Shown piece after piece: positions 7,661-16,204 of a stretch of DNA of 64,000 nucleotides. The stretch comes from Nitrospira sp. CR1.1 (lineage in GTDB: Bacteria > Nitrospirota > Nitrospiria > Nitrospirales > Nitrospiraceae). The notes under the pieces were generated by a model. That model did no database searches. It had not been told where the DNA came from and saw only the letters and a program-made list of their open reading frames with translations. Position numbers and translations under genes: made by a program. The number at the start of each line of letters is the position of its first letter. Within the stretch, counting starts at the first letter, position 1. The stretch covers positions 62,001-126,000 of the forward strand of contig WIAF01000007.1 in assembly GCA_014055465.1 (NCBI GenBank), written 5' to 3'.

Positions 7661-10159
7661 CTACGTGCGTCGCTTGGTCCGGTTGGTCGGTTGGGCAGTC
7701 AGCGGATCGTCGGGCCAATGGTGGCGCGGGTAGCGCCCGCGCAATTCCTTTTTCACGTCCTGATAGGCCGATCGCCAGAAACTCGCCAGGTCCTTGGTGA
7801 CTTGCACAGGCCTACCGGCCGGCGAGAGCAAATGTACCATGATGGGCACTGTTCCTCCGGCGATCCTTGGCGTCTCCTGACAACCGAACATTTCCTGCAG
7901 GCGTACGGCGAGCACCGGTGAGTCGCCATGCTCGTAATCCAGCCGGACGTGCGATCCGCTCGGCACCGTGATGTGCGTTGGAGCGAGGCGAAGCAACTCC
8001 TGGCGTTGCTGCCAGGTCAACAGGCTGTCGAGCGGAGCCTGCAGATCTATGCGGCGCAGTTGCGCCAGGCTGGTGAGCCCCGACAGGAACGGCCCCAGCC
8101 ACTGTTCGAGGTTTTTCGTCAGCGAATCGTTGGAGAGATCCGGCCAAGCGGGATCGACGCGATGGAGAAAGGCTGCGCGTGCCCGCCACTGCTGCTGCTC
8201 TTTGGTCCAGGGCAGGGCGGCGAGTCCGGCGCGACGGAGGCCAGTGAGCAGCGCGGCCGTGACTTGAGCCTGATCCGGCTCGTGAGCGGCACGGTCTTCC
8301 AGAATCAACTGGCCGAAGCGGCGTTGACGACGCGCGCGGACCGATTCTGACCTGTCATCCCATTCCAGCAGGTCGACGGAACAGATCTGCGCCGCGCAGT
8401 AGCGCTCGAGGTCTTGAAGCCGCACCGGTGCGGCAGCGAGGATGCGCGCCCAGTCGCCCGTGCCATCGAGTTGCGCCACGACGAGGTATTCGTCCTGCGA
8501 CAGACTCTGGTGCCCTTGAAACGCGGCGCCGCGCCCATTGGCCAGGCGGTATCGTCCTTCGCTTCCCGCGAGTCGTTGCGCCACGCGATCCGGATAGGCG
8601 AATGTCAGCAGGATGCCGATCTGGTCGATGTCTTTGCCGGATGGTGAGCCCAATCGCAGTTGCCGTTGCCATTGGTCCGACGCCCGTCGAACCCGTTCAC
8701 AGCCCGCCTGATTGATCGTCGCCCCGGCGAGGTGTTCCTTGTTGCCGTGGAGCGCTTCGATACGCAGCCGCAGATCGGCATTACGCCAGCCGGGGCCGCC
8801 TTGCAAAATGTCGCGCTCACTGAGCAGCGCGGCGAGGTCGCAGGCCAAGGAGCCGAGTCCCAGTGGCACAGCGGCGACCATCATGTGGGCGAGTCGCGGG
8901 TGCACCGTGACATGCGCCAGCCGGCGTCCATGTGCCGTCAACGCATCCTGCGCATCGAGTGCGCCAAGTTGTCTGAGCAGGTCACGCGCCTGGGCCAGCG
9001 CCCCGGCAGGCGGCGGATCGAGCCAGGAGAGTTCGGTGGCATCGCGCACGCCCCATTCCGCCAGATCCAACGCGAGCGGGGCCAGGTCTGCCTCGAGGAT
9101 TTCCGGCGGACGGCGCGGCAGCAACGCCTGGTGTTCGGCGTTGGTCCAGAGACGGTAGCAGGTGCCTGGCTCCAACCGTCCAGCTCGCCCGCGCCGTTGG
9201 TCGGCTGCGTCTTGCGTGACGCGAATCGTGTCGAGCCTGGTGAGTCCGGTGCGCGGATCAAAGCGGGGGACCCGCATGAGTCCGGCGTCGATCACGACGC
9301 GCACGCCTTCGATGGTCAAGCTGGTTTCGGCGATGGAGGTCGCCAGGACGATCTTGCGACGACCTGGGGGCGCGGGACGAATGGCTTGCTCCTGTTCATC
9401 TTGCGGCAGTTCCCCGTGCAGCGGCGCAATGATGATGTCGGGGTTCAGCCGGCTCTCGCGCAGTTGTCGCTCGACGCGCCGGATCTCCGCCATTCCGGGA
9501 AGAAACACCAGCAGGCTGCCTGGTTCCAAGGCCAGTGCCTGCCGGATGCTTCGTACCACCGCCGGTTCAAGATGCTCGTCGATCGGCCGGTCGAGGTACT
9601 GCGTTGTGACGGGAAAGAGCCGGCCTTCGCAGGAGATCGTTGTCGCTTCTGGCAACAACGCGGTGACGGCGGCGCAGTCGAGGGTGGCCGACATCACGAG
9701 GAGACGCAGATCCTCGCGAAAGAGCCGTTGTGATTCCCTTGCGAAGGCCAATCCAAGATCGGCGTGCAGACTGCGTTCGTGAAATTCATCGAAGATCACA
9801 AGCCCATACCCGGCGAGCGAGGGATCGTGCTGCAGGAGACGCGTGAGCACGCCTTCAGTGACGACTTCGATGCGGGTGGCCGCGCTCACCCTGGATTCGT
9901 GCCGAATGCGATAGCCGACAGTTTGCCCTACCGGCTCGCCGAGGCTCGCGGCCATATAGGTCGCAGCGGCGCGCGCGGCGAGCCTGCGGGGCTCCAGCAT
10001 GATCAGCTTCTGGCCGGCCAGCCAGGGTTCGTCGAGTAGAGCCAGAGGCACCCGTGTGGTTTTTCCAGCACCCGGTTGCGCGGTCAGAAGCACCGATCGT
10101 CCTGTGGCTAGACGCTCGCGGAGGGCGGGGATCGCCTCTTCTATTGGTAAGCGGTCCAT
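7661..10159 (-). CDS. hrpB: ATP-dependent helicase HrpB
   Basis: An 832-residue DEAH-type superfamily 2 helicase of the HrpB group (usual length about 800-850). The start MDRLPIEEAIPALRERL at 10159 matches the family; an in-frame upstream start (10288) would add an unrelated tail. Motifs: Walker A TAQPGAGKTTRVPL, motif II DEFHER (the HrpB variant of DEAH), motif III VMSATL, motif VI QRRGRAGRLEPG with the arginine fingers. The C-terminal third is the HrpB-specific domain. HrpB is thought to act on RNA, but its substrate in bacteria is poorly defined. It is divergent from the small protein at 10267. Confidence 0.93.
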   Translation of the reverse strand: MDRLPIEEAIPALRERLATGRSVLLTAQPGAGKTTRVPLALLDEPWLAGQKLIMLEPRRLAARAAATYMAASLGEPVGQTVGYRIRHESRVSAATRIEVVTEGVLTRLLQHDPSLAGYGLVIFDEFHERSLHADLGLAFARESQRLFREDLRLLVMSATLDCAAVTALLPEATTISCEGRLFPVTTQYLDRPIDEHLEPAVVRSIRQALALEPGSLLVFLPGMAEIRRVERQLRESRLNPDIIIAPLHGELPQDEQEQAIRPAPPGRRKIVLATSIAETSLTIEGVRVVIDAGLMRVPRFDPRTGLTRLDTIRVTQDAADQRRGRAGRLEPGTCYRLWTNAEHQALLPRRPPEILEADLAPLALDLAEWGVRDATELSWLDPPPAGALAQARDLLRQLGALDAQDALTAHGRRLAHVTVHPRLAHMMVAAVPLGLGSLACDLAALLSERDILQGGPGWRNADLRLRIEALHGNKEHLAGATINQAGCERVRRASDQWQRQLRLGSPSGKDIDQIGILLTFAYPDRVAQRLAGSEGRYRLANGRGAAFQGHQSLSQDEYLVVAQLDGTGDWARILAAAPVRLQDLERYCAAQICSVDLLEWDDRSESVRARRQRRFGQLILEDRAAHEPDQAQVTAALLTGLRRAGLAALPWTKEQQQWRARAAFLHRVDPAWPDLSNDSLTKNLEQWLGPFLSGLTSLAQLRRIDLQAPLDSLLTWQQRQELLRLAPTHITVPSGSHVRLDYEHGDSPVLAVRLQEMFGCQETPRIAGGTVPIMVHLLSPAGRPVQVTKDLASFWRSAYQDVKKELRGRYPRHHWPDDPLTAQPTNRTKRRT

Positions 10160-10266
10160 GATAGGGTGCGCGCTGCGATGAGGCGCGAACCGGACTGTAG
10201 CAGAAACGGGACCTGCGCGCCGAGTGCGAATCTGTGGCCCCGCGAGATCGAGGAGAGTGGGAGACG

Positions 10267-10467
10267 ATGCAACGATTGATCTGGACAAGCGAGAAGCCGA
10301 AGCAGGCCGGCTGGTATTGGTGGCGAGGGCTCGGAGAGGACCTGGATCCGCTCATTCTCTTCATCGACCAAGTGGGATATTTTCAATGGCCGGATGGAGC
10401 GTCTCAGGAAGTCGGCCTGACCAAGGGCGAATGGGCCGGTCCGATCGCGCCGCCGGAGGAGCCGTGA
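10267..10467 (+). CDS. Small tryptophan-rich hypothetical protein (66 aa)
   Basis: A 66-residue protein rich in Trp (QRLIWTSEKPKQAGWYWWRG, later FQWPDG and EWAGP). The ATG at 10267 follows GGGAGACG. It overlaps the ferritin-like gene by three bases (TGA within GTGA), so the two are translationally coupled. The WYWWRG segment recalls small DUF551-like proteins, but I cannot assign it with confidence. Function unknown; the coupling suggests a shared role with the downstream gene. Confidence 0.7.
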   Translation: MQRLIWTSEKPKQAGWYWWRGLGEDLDPLILFIDQVGYFQWPDGASQEVGLTKGEWAGPIAPPEEP

Positions 10468-11066
10468 GCGCGACGATGATGGCCCTGCCCGCGATCTGCG
10501 AGCGAGCCTTGCTTGAACGGTTCTTGCGCGCCGAAGCGATGGCCCTGTGGGCCGTACGCGCCGCTCAAACCCAACAGCTTCCCCGCCATGTGCAGACCTT
10601 TCTCCAGCGGCATGAGACGGACGAACAGGATCACCTTCGGCAATTCGAAGGCATGCTCGGGACGATGTCTCAACGGCCGGCAACCTTGCCGACGGTGCCT
10701 TCGCAATGGGAAATGCTGGCTGTGTTGTTGTTCGGTTATGAGGCGCTGGGCCTGGAATTCGCCACGTTGCTGGCCGCGATGAGGCCGGATCTCTCCGACA
10801 TCCTGGAAGACGAAGAGGTGCATGTTGGCTTCTTCGAGAAGGAGTTGAAGGCAATTCTGGCCGGTGGAGAGACGGGTGCACAGCAAGCGCGAGAAGCCGC
10901 ACGCACCTGGTGGAAGAAGTTGCCGCGCACGGTGGATCGCTATCTTCAGGATCCTACGCTGGAACCCTATCGAAGCGGCCTTCGAAGACACATCCTGGCA
11001 GTCATCGGACAGCGGTTCGCCAACTTGGGCTTACTCGCCGACGCCACGATTCCGATGGCACACTGA
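10464..11066 (+). CDS. Ferritin-like diiron-type protein
   Basis: A 200-residue all-helical protein. The GTG start at 10464 has GGAGGAGCC in front and overlaps the upstream stop. Four helices carry the pattern of a ferritin-like diiron site: Glu24 (FLRAEAMALWA), E54xxH57 (DEQDHL), Glu93/Glu98 (GYEALGLEF) and E117xxH120 (DEEVHVGFF). Two ExxH motifs on helices 2 and 4 are the hallmark of diiron carboxylate proteins. It could be an oxygenase, a peroxide- or iron-handling protein; the family is not one I can name. The metal site is read from spacing, not from an alignment. Confidence 0.72.
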   Translation: MSATMMALPAICERALLERFLRAEAMALWAVRAAQTQQLPRHVQTFLQRHETDEQDHLRQFEGMLGTMSQRPATLPTVPSQWEMLAVLLFGYEALGLEFATLLAAMRPDLSDILEDEEVHVGFFEKELKAILAGGETGAQQAREAARTWWKKLPRTVDRYLQDPTLEPYRSGLRRHILAVIGQRFANLGLLADATIPMAH

Positions 11067-11345
11067 GGATCCCCGTTCTCATCGAAGGTGCAGGATGGGC
11101 AAACGCACCACCCTGCACGCGAGTTGCTCCCATCTTTTCCTAAAATTGCAGGGTCCCGTTGATCGCCGCCAATACCTGATTCTTGTTCAGGCCGTCGTTG
11201 AAGGGCTGTCGTTGCCCGTCAAACCAATCGGCGCGAGAAATCCGGAAAGGGTGTAGGGGTGCGGGTTTACGGACGAAGATGCAGAGGTGACGGGCGCCGG
11301 AAAGAGCGGGCAGACGTCGTTCCTGATGAACGCCGATCGAATGCG

Positions 11346-12314
11346 CTAGGTGGCGACCGGCGCCAGTCCGCTCACCACGCCGATCTTGCGGAACTTCTGA
11401 TCGCGTTCGGCGATGAGTTGATCGGTCGGCAATTCAACCAGCGCATAGAGCTGATTGGCCAGGGCCTTGGCTACCCGGTCACACATGGCCCGTGGCTCGC
11501 GGTGCGCGCCGCCAAGCGGCTCGGGAATGACTTCGTCCACGATGCCGAGCCCGACGAGGTCTTGCGCGGTCATTCGTAGCGAGGCCGCCGCATCCGGTAC
11601 CTTGGTCGGATCGTCATACAGAATCGCCGCGCACCCTTCCGGGGAAATGACCGAGTAGACGGAATGCTCCAGCATGAGGATGCGGTCGCTCACGCCTAAC
11701 GCCAAGGCGCCGCCGCTACCGCCTTCACCGATGACGACGGAGATAATCGGAACGGTCAGCCGTGACATGACGAACAGGTTACGGGCAATTGCTTCGGCCT
11801 GTCCACGTTCTTCCGCGCCGATGCCGGGATAGGCGCCCGGCGTGTCGATGAGGGTGATGATGGGGCGGTTGAATTTTTCGGCCAGGCGCATGAGCCGTAG
11901 GGCTTTGCGGTAGCCTTCCGGATTGGGCATGCCGAAGTTCCGCTGCATACGCTCCTTGAGCGTCTTGCCCTTTTGGTGCCCGATGATCATGACCGATCGA
12001 TCGTTGAAGCGGGCGAATCCGCCGACGATGGCGCGGTCGTCGCCGAAGGTGCGATCGCCGTGCAGTTCGAGAAATTCGCGGGAGAGTTCATTGATATAGT
12101 CGAGGGTGGTGGGCCGTTGGGGATGACGGGCCAGCTGGGTGCGTTGCCAAGGGGTCAGTGTGGTGTAGAGCTGGTGCTCGACCTGCGCGAGTTTGGTTCG
12201 GAGCTTGCGGATTTCGTCCTGGGACCCGGATTTGGGCGACTCGGCGGACGCCAGCTTCTCGATTTTCTCTTCGAGTTCGCGGATCGGTTTTTCAAAGTCG
12301 AGGTAGTCTCTCAT
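11346..12314 (-). CDS. accA: Acetyl-CoA carboxylase carboxyltransferase subunit alpha
   Basis: A 322-residue subunit (usual length about 315-325) that pairs with AccD to transfer CO2 from carboxybiotin to acetyl-CoA, the first step of fatty acid synthesis. The N-terminus is a coiled helix (MRDYLDFEKPIRELEEKIEKL); then LHGDRTFGDDRAIVGG, GHQKGKTLKERMQRNFGM, TLIDTPGAYPGIGAEERGQ and SVISPEGCAAILYDD, all diagnostic of AccA. It follows dnaE by 37 bases, a gene order (dnaE-accA) found in many bacteria, so both are probably co-transcribed. Confidence 0.97.
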   Translation of the reverse strand: MRDYLDFEKPIRELEEKIEKLASAESPKSGSQDEIRKLRTKLAQVEHQLYTTLTPWQRTQLARHPQRPTTLDYINELSREFLELHGDRTFGDDRAIVGGFARFNDRSVMIIGHQKGKTLKERMQRNFGMPNPEGYRKALRLMRLAEKFNRPIITLIDTPGAYPGIGAEERGQAEAIARNLFVMSRLTVPIISVVIGEGGSGGALALGVSDRILMLEHSVYSVISPEGCAAILYDDPTKVPDAAASLRMTAQDLVGLGIVDEVIPEPLGGAHREPRAMCDRVAKALANQLYALVELPTDQLIAERDQKFRKIGVVSGLAPVAT

Positions 12315-12340
12315 ACTGCTGAACCCCCTTAAGGGTGTTG

Positions 12341-12356
12341 CCTAGGTTCGCCTAGG
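12341..12356. repeat. Perfect small hairpin across the dnaE stop codon
   Basis: CCTAGG-TTCG-CCTAGG is a perfect 6-base-pair hairpin with a four-base loop. It covers the stop codon of dnaE (12352-12354) and lies in the 37-base dnaE-accA junction. It may modulate stability or coupling of the dnaE-accA transcript; no U tract follows, so a terminator is unlikely. Confidence 0.5.
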
Positions 12357-15300
12357 TTACCAAAGTGATGGCGCCTTTGCCCAGCACTTCCTCAATATCG
12401 GCGACGAAATGCTCGCTGGGAGTGATCTTCACATTGGGCAGGGGAGACGTCCGGGCTTCGATGGCGCCGCCGAGCGCCATGATCAGGGCGACGGTCGATG
12501 AACCCGGGTATTTCTGAAACACCTGACGCAGCATCGGAAGCCTGGTGGAAGCCATCGGTCCATCATGCAGGCGAATCATCACCCGCGAGATGCCCTTGTT
12601 CTGGAGCTCGGCCAGCGGTTCGATCTTGGTCCCGCGCAACTTGGTGCCCTTGTCTCCGCGATCCACGGTGCCTGTCAACCGCACGACCCGTTCCGGCACG
12701 ATCATCTCGGCATGGTCTCGATAGAGGTCGGGGAAGGCTATCACTTCTATCACGCCGTGTAAATCCTCGAGGGTGATGTAGGCCATGCGATCGCCCTTTT
12801 TGGTCAGCATGGATTTCACCGCCGTGATGATGCCGCAGAGTTTCACTTCGCGGCCGTCCGGCACATCGGCCACCTGCATGCTCGTCGTGTTGGAGAAGAG
12901 TTGGATGGCGGCTTCGTAGCGGGCCAGCGGATGCGCGCTGATGTAGAAGCCGGTCAACTCGCGCTCATACTTCAACAACTCACCCTGGCTCCACTCGGGC
13001 ACATCGGGCAAGGCCGGTTCATCGAGCGTTTGCGGCAGGCCCGGCATCTCGTCGCCGAAGATGCTGGTTTGGCCGACCGCGCGTTCCTTTTGAATGCTCA
13101 CCCCTTCGTCCATCGCCTGATCGAGGACGGCCAGATATTGCGAGCGCCGCCCGCCCATGGAGTCGAAGGCTCCCGCCTTGATCAACCCTTCCATCATCCG
13201 TTTGTTCAGCTTGCGGAGATCGACGCGGCGGAACAGATCGAAGAACGAGCGGAACGGTCCGCCTTCGTTGCGCGATTCGATGACCGCCTCGACGGCGCCT
13301 TCGCCGACATTTTTGATCGCCGCGAGCCCGAAACGGATACTCTTGTCGACGACGGCAAAATCCTTTTGGCTTTGATTCACGTCCGGCGGCAGCACGGGAA
13401 TACCAAGCCCGCGGCATTCGGTGAAGTAGCCGACGATCTTATCCGCGTTGCCCATGTCGGTCGTCATCAGGGCGGCCATGAACTCCGTCGGGTAGTGTGC
13501 CTTCAGATAGGCCGTGTGGTAGCACACCACGGCGTAGGCCGCCGCGTGCGACTTATTGAACCCGTAGCCGGCGAACTTTTGAATCAGCTCGTACAGTTTG
13601 TCGGCTTTTTTCTCCGGGATTTTTTTCTGCTTCGCGCCTTCCAGGAACTTGACCCGGAGCTTTTCCATCTCCTCCGGCTTCTTTTTTCCCATGGCGCGAC
13701 GGAGAATGTCCGCTTGCCCCAGCGAGAACCCGGCCACAGTGTTCGCGATGGCCATGACCTGTTCCTGGTAGACGATGACGCCATACGTGTCCTTCAGGAT
13801 CGGTTCGAGCTCAGGCATCTCGTAGGCGATCGGAATTTTTCCCTGTTTGCGTTTGATGAAGTCTGGAATCAGATCCATCGGACCGGGACGATACAGCGCG
13901 ATGATGGCGATGATGTCCTCGAACCGGTCGGGCTTGAGGCCCATCAGCAGGTCGCGCATCCCGGAACTTTCCAACTGGAACACCCCGGTGGTTTTGCCGG
14001 ACGAGAGCAGCGCGAAGGTGGCCGGATCATCGAAAGGCAATTGTTCAACCTTGAGAGGCGGCTGGCCGGGGCGGCCCTGGTTGACGAGGGACTCGGCCCG
14101 CTGAATCATCGTCAAAGTCTTCAACCCAAGGAAGTCGAATTTCACCAGGCCGATTTTTTCGACATCGCCCATGGAATATTGGGTGACGATTTCGTCTTTG
14201 GGACCTTTGTAGAGCGGGACATGTTCCGTGAGCGGCTGATCGGAGATGACAATGCCGGCCGCGTGTGTGGAGGCGTGGCGTGCCAGCCCTTCCAGCGACT
14301 GCGCGACCGACATGAGTTCCTTCACCTTGACATCTTTGTCGACGAGTTCCTTGAGGCGCGGTTCCTGCTCGAGCGCCTTGTCGAGGGTCATCTTCAAATC
14401 ATCCGGCACGAGTTTGGCGATCCGGTCCACTTCCGCGTAGGGCATCTCGAGGACGCGGCCCACATCGCGAATGGCCGCCTTGGCCTTCATGGTTCCGAAG
14501 GTAATGATTTGCGCGACGTGGTCTTCGCCGTATTTGTGGATGACGTAGTTGATGACTTCGTCCCGGCGATCCATGCAGAAGTCCATGTCGATGTCGGGGA
14601 GGGACACGCGCTCGGGATTCAAGAATCGCTCGAACAGGAGCGAGTAGACCAAGGGATCGAGGTCGGTGATGCGCAGGGCATAGGCGACGAGGCTGCCGGC
14701 GGCAGAGCCGCGCCCCGGTCCCACGGGGATACCGCGCGAGCGAGCAAACTTGATGATGTCCCACACGATGAGGAAATAGCCGGCGAATCCCATCGAGCAG
14801 ATGACCGCGATTTCTTCTTTCAGCCGGACCTGATAGGCGATCTCGGGAATGGAGCTCGGGCGCTCCTTGAGGCGCGCCGCCAGCCCTTCCATTGCGAGCT
14901 GCTCGACATAGGTTTCGCGCGTGAGCCCTTCCGGCACTTTGAACTGGGGCAGATAGGTTTTATTGAGCGCCAGTTCGAGGGTGCAGGCCTCGGCGATCTT
15001 GACCGTGTTGGAGACGGCCGTCGGCATTTCCTTGAACTCGGCCATCGCCTGCTCGGTGGACTTCACGTACAGCTGGTCCGTGTCAAACTTCATGCGGTTG
15101 GGATCGTTGATCGTTTTCCCGGTCTGCAAGCAGAGCATGAGGTCGTGCGGACGCGAATCTTCTTTTTTGAGGTAGTGGCAGTCGTTGGTGCCGGCGAGGG
15201 GAATACCGAGTTTTTTATGGATGTCGAGCAGCCCGTCGTTGGCGATGCGCTGGTGTTCCAACCCGTTGGCTTGCAGTTCGAGATAATAATTATCCTTGCC

Positions 15301-15804
15301 GAAAATCTCGCGATATTCGCCTGCCGCCTTGGTCGCGCCCGTCAGGTCCTTCTGCCCGATGAGATAGGCAACTTCACCGCTCAGGCAACCGGACAGGCCG
15401 ATTAAGCCTTCGTGGTGCTGTTGCAAAATTTCCTTATCCATCCTTGGTTTATAGTAGAACCCTTCAAGATACGCTTTGCTCACCAATTTAATAAGGTTCT
15501 GGTATCCCTTGAGGTTTGTGGCCAGCAGGATGAGATGGTAGTAGTCGTTGTGTGCGAGGTGTGAGTTTTTCTCCAGCCGGCTGCCAGGCGCCATGTAGGC
15601 TTCGCAGCCGATGATCGGTTTGACGCCGGCCTCCCTGGCCTTCCGGTAAAACTCCACCGCCCCGAACATGTTGCCATGATCGGTCATCGCGACGGCTGGT
15701 TGGCCGAACGACTTCACCTGTTGCATCAGGGGGTCGATCTGATTGGCGCCGTCGAGAAGGCTGTATTGGGTGTGGAGATGGAGATGAACGAATTGTGATG
15801 CCAC
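12352..15804 (-). CDS. dnaE: DNA polymerase III subunit alpha
   Basis: The 1150-residue replicative polymerase catalytic subunit. Domains in order: PHP domain (FVHLHLHTQYSLLDG at the start), the Pol III palm with the catalytic PDIDMDFCMDRRDE, thumb and fingers, a helix-hairpin-helix region, and an OB fold near the C-terminus (VKLCGIITAVKSML, MAYITLEDLHG). Length is normal for the E. coli type. It is the first gene of a dnaE-accA transcript. No polymerase frameshift or intein is seen. Confidence 0.98.
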   Translation of the reverse strand: MASQFVHLHLHTQYSLLDGANQIDPLMQQVKSFGQPAVAMTDHGNMFGAVEFYRKAREAGVKPIIGCEAYMAPGSRLEKNSHLAHNDYYHLILLATNLKGYQNLIKLVSKAYLEGFYYKPRMDKEILQQHHEGLIGLSGCLSGEVAYLIGQKDLTGATKAAGEYREIFGKDNYYLELQANGLEHQRIANDGLLDIHKKLGIPLAGTNDCHYLKKEDSRPHDLMLCLQTGKTINDPNRMKFDTDQLYVKSTEQAMAEFKEMPTAVSNTVKIAEACTLELALNKTYLPQFKVPEGLTRETYVEQLAMEGLAARLKERPSSIPEIAYQVRLKEEIAVICSMGFAGYFLIVWDIIKFARSRGIPVGPGRGSAAGSLVAYALRITDLDPLVYSLLFERFLNPERVSLPDIDMDFCMDRRDEVINYVIHKYGEDHVAQIITFGTMKAKAAIRDVGRVLEMPYAEVDRIAKLVPDDLKMTLDKALEQEPRLKELVDKDVKVKELMSVAQSLEGLARHASTHAAGIVISDQPLTEHVPLYKGPKDEIVTQYSMGDVEKIGLVKFDFLGLKTLTMIQRAESLVNQGRPGQPPLKVEQLPFDDPATFALLSSGKTTGVFQLESSGMRDLLMGLKPDRFEDIIAIIALYRPGPMDLIPDFIKRKQGKIPIAYEMPELEPILKDTYGVIVYQEQVMAIANTVAGFSLGQADILRRAMGKKKPEEMEKLRVKFLEGAKQKKIPEKKADKLYELIQKFAGYGFNKSHAAAYAVVCYHTAYLKAHYPTEFMAALMTTDMGNADKIVGYFTECRGLGIPVLPPDVNQSQKDFAVVDKSIRFGLAAIKNVGEGAVEAVIESRNEGGPFRSFFDLFRRVDLRKLNKRMMEGLIKAGAFDSMGGRRSQYLAVLDQAMDEGVSIQKERAVGQTSIFGDEMPGLPQTLDEPALPDVPEWSQGELLKYERELTGFYISAHPLARYEAAIQLFSNTTSMQVADVPDGREVKLCGIITAVKSMLTKKGDRMAYITLEDLHGVIEVIAFPDLYRDHAEMIVPERVVRLTGTVDRGDKGTKLRGTKIEPLAELQNKGISRVMIRLHDGPMASTRLPMLRQVFQKYPGSSTVALIMALGGAIEARTSPLPNVKITPSEHFVADIEEVLGKGAITLVT

Positions 15805-16204
15805 GGGGTCCGATTGTAGTGAGGGGAAAAGTTGAAGTCAAACGCAAGGGGGAGGGGGAAGAGGGGGGACAGGGAGCGTCGAAGACACGGCCGGCACACC
15901 GCCTCGCCGGCGTGCGCAAGCATGACGCTCATTATTCTTCGCGGCGCGCACCTCGCGCAACGCGCAGCCTCAAAAGGCCCTCGCCTGGGTAAATGGCGCG
16001 TCTTGGCGCGCCAGTGGGTTGGGCGGGTAAGAAGGTGGCGCGCAGCTGGAGGCTTCCCCGATCACCCTCTCCTCGTTCTCTCCATTGACAGTTTCCTTCC
16101 TCAAGTCTAGCCTATCGTTGATTTTGCGTAGAGAGCGATTTTCGGCGCGTCACGCTTGATGGCCGGAACGGCGACTCGATCCGGTTAGTGAACAGGTCGT
16201 TCGA
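15805..16204. other. Divergent intergenic region with a G-quadruplex motif
   Basis: A 400-base gap between dnaE (minus) and the large membrane protein (plus). At 15848-15874 the plus strand carries four G runs (G5-A-G5, then G6 and G3 with short spacers), a strong G-quadruplex motif 44-70 bases upstream of the dnaE start. The rest contains GC-rich inverted patches (for example GGCGCGTCTTGGCGCGCC around 15995). No open frame here is convincing. Confidence 0.45.
16085..16113 (+). promoter_or_regulatory. Candidate sigma70 promoter for the 1036-aa membrane protein
   Basis: A perfect -35 TTGACA (16085-16090), a 17-base spacer and a weak -10 TAGCCT (16108-16113). It lies about 90 bases before the start of the large membrane-protein gene. 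The weak -10 keeps confidence moderate. Confidence 0.4.

Noticed and set aside
11140-11345. Open minus-strand frame after accA ending ISRADWFDGQRQPFNDGLNK then a short tail
   Set aside because: The translation looks protein-like, but no ATG, GTG or TTG was found in frame between accA and the stop, so it cannot be called a gene; it may be a remnant.
12901-15405. Very long plus-strand frame antisense to dnaE
   Set aside because: It is the shadow of a highly biased GC3 gene; the dnaE frame has complete family motifs.
15880-16000. Possible sixth member of the palindromic repeat family upstream of dnaE
   Set aside because: It shares only a short ttattcttc-like patch with R1 and lacks paired outer arms and the gttctcg/tgcggcc blocks.
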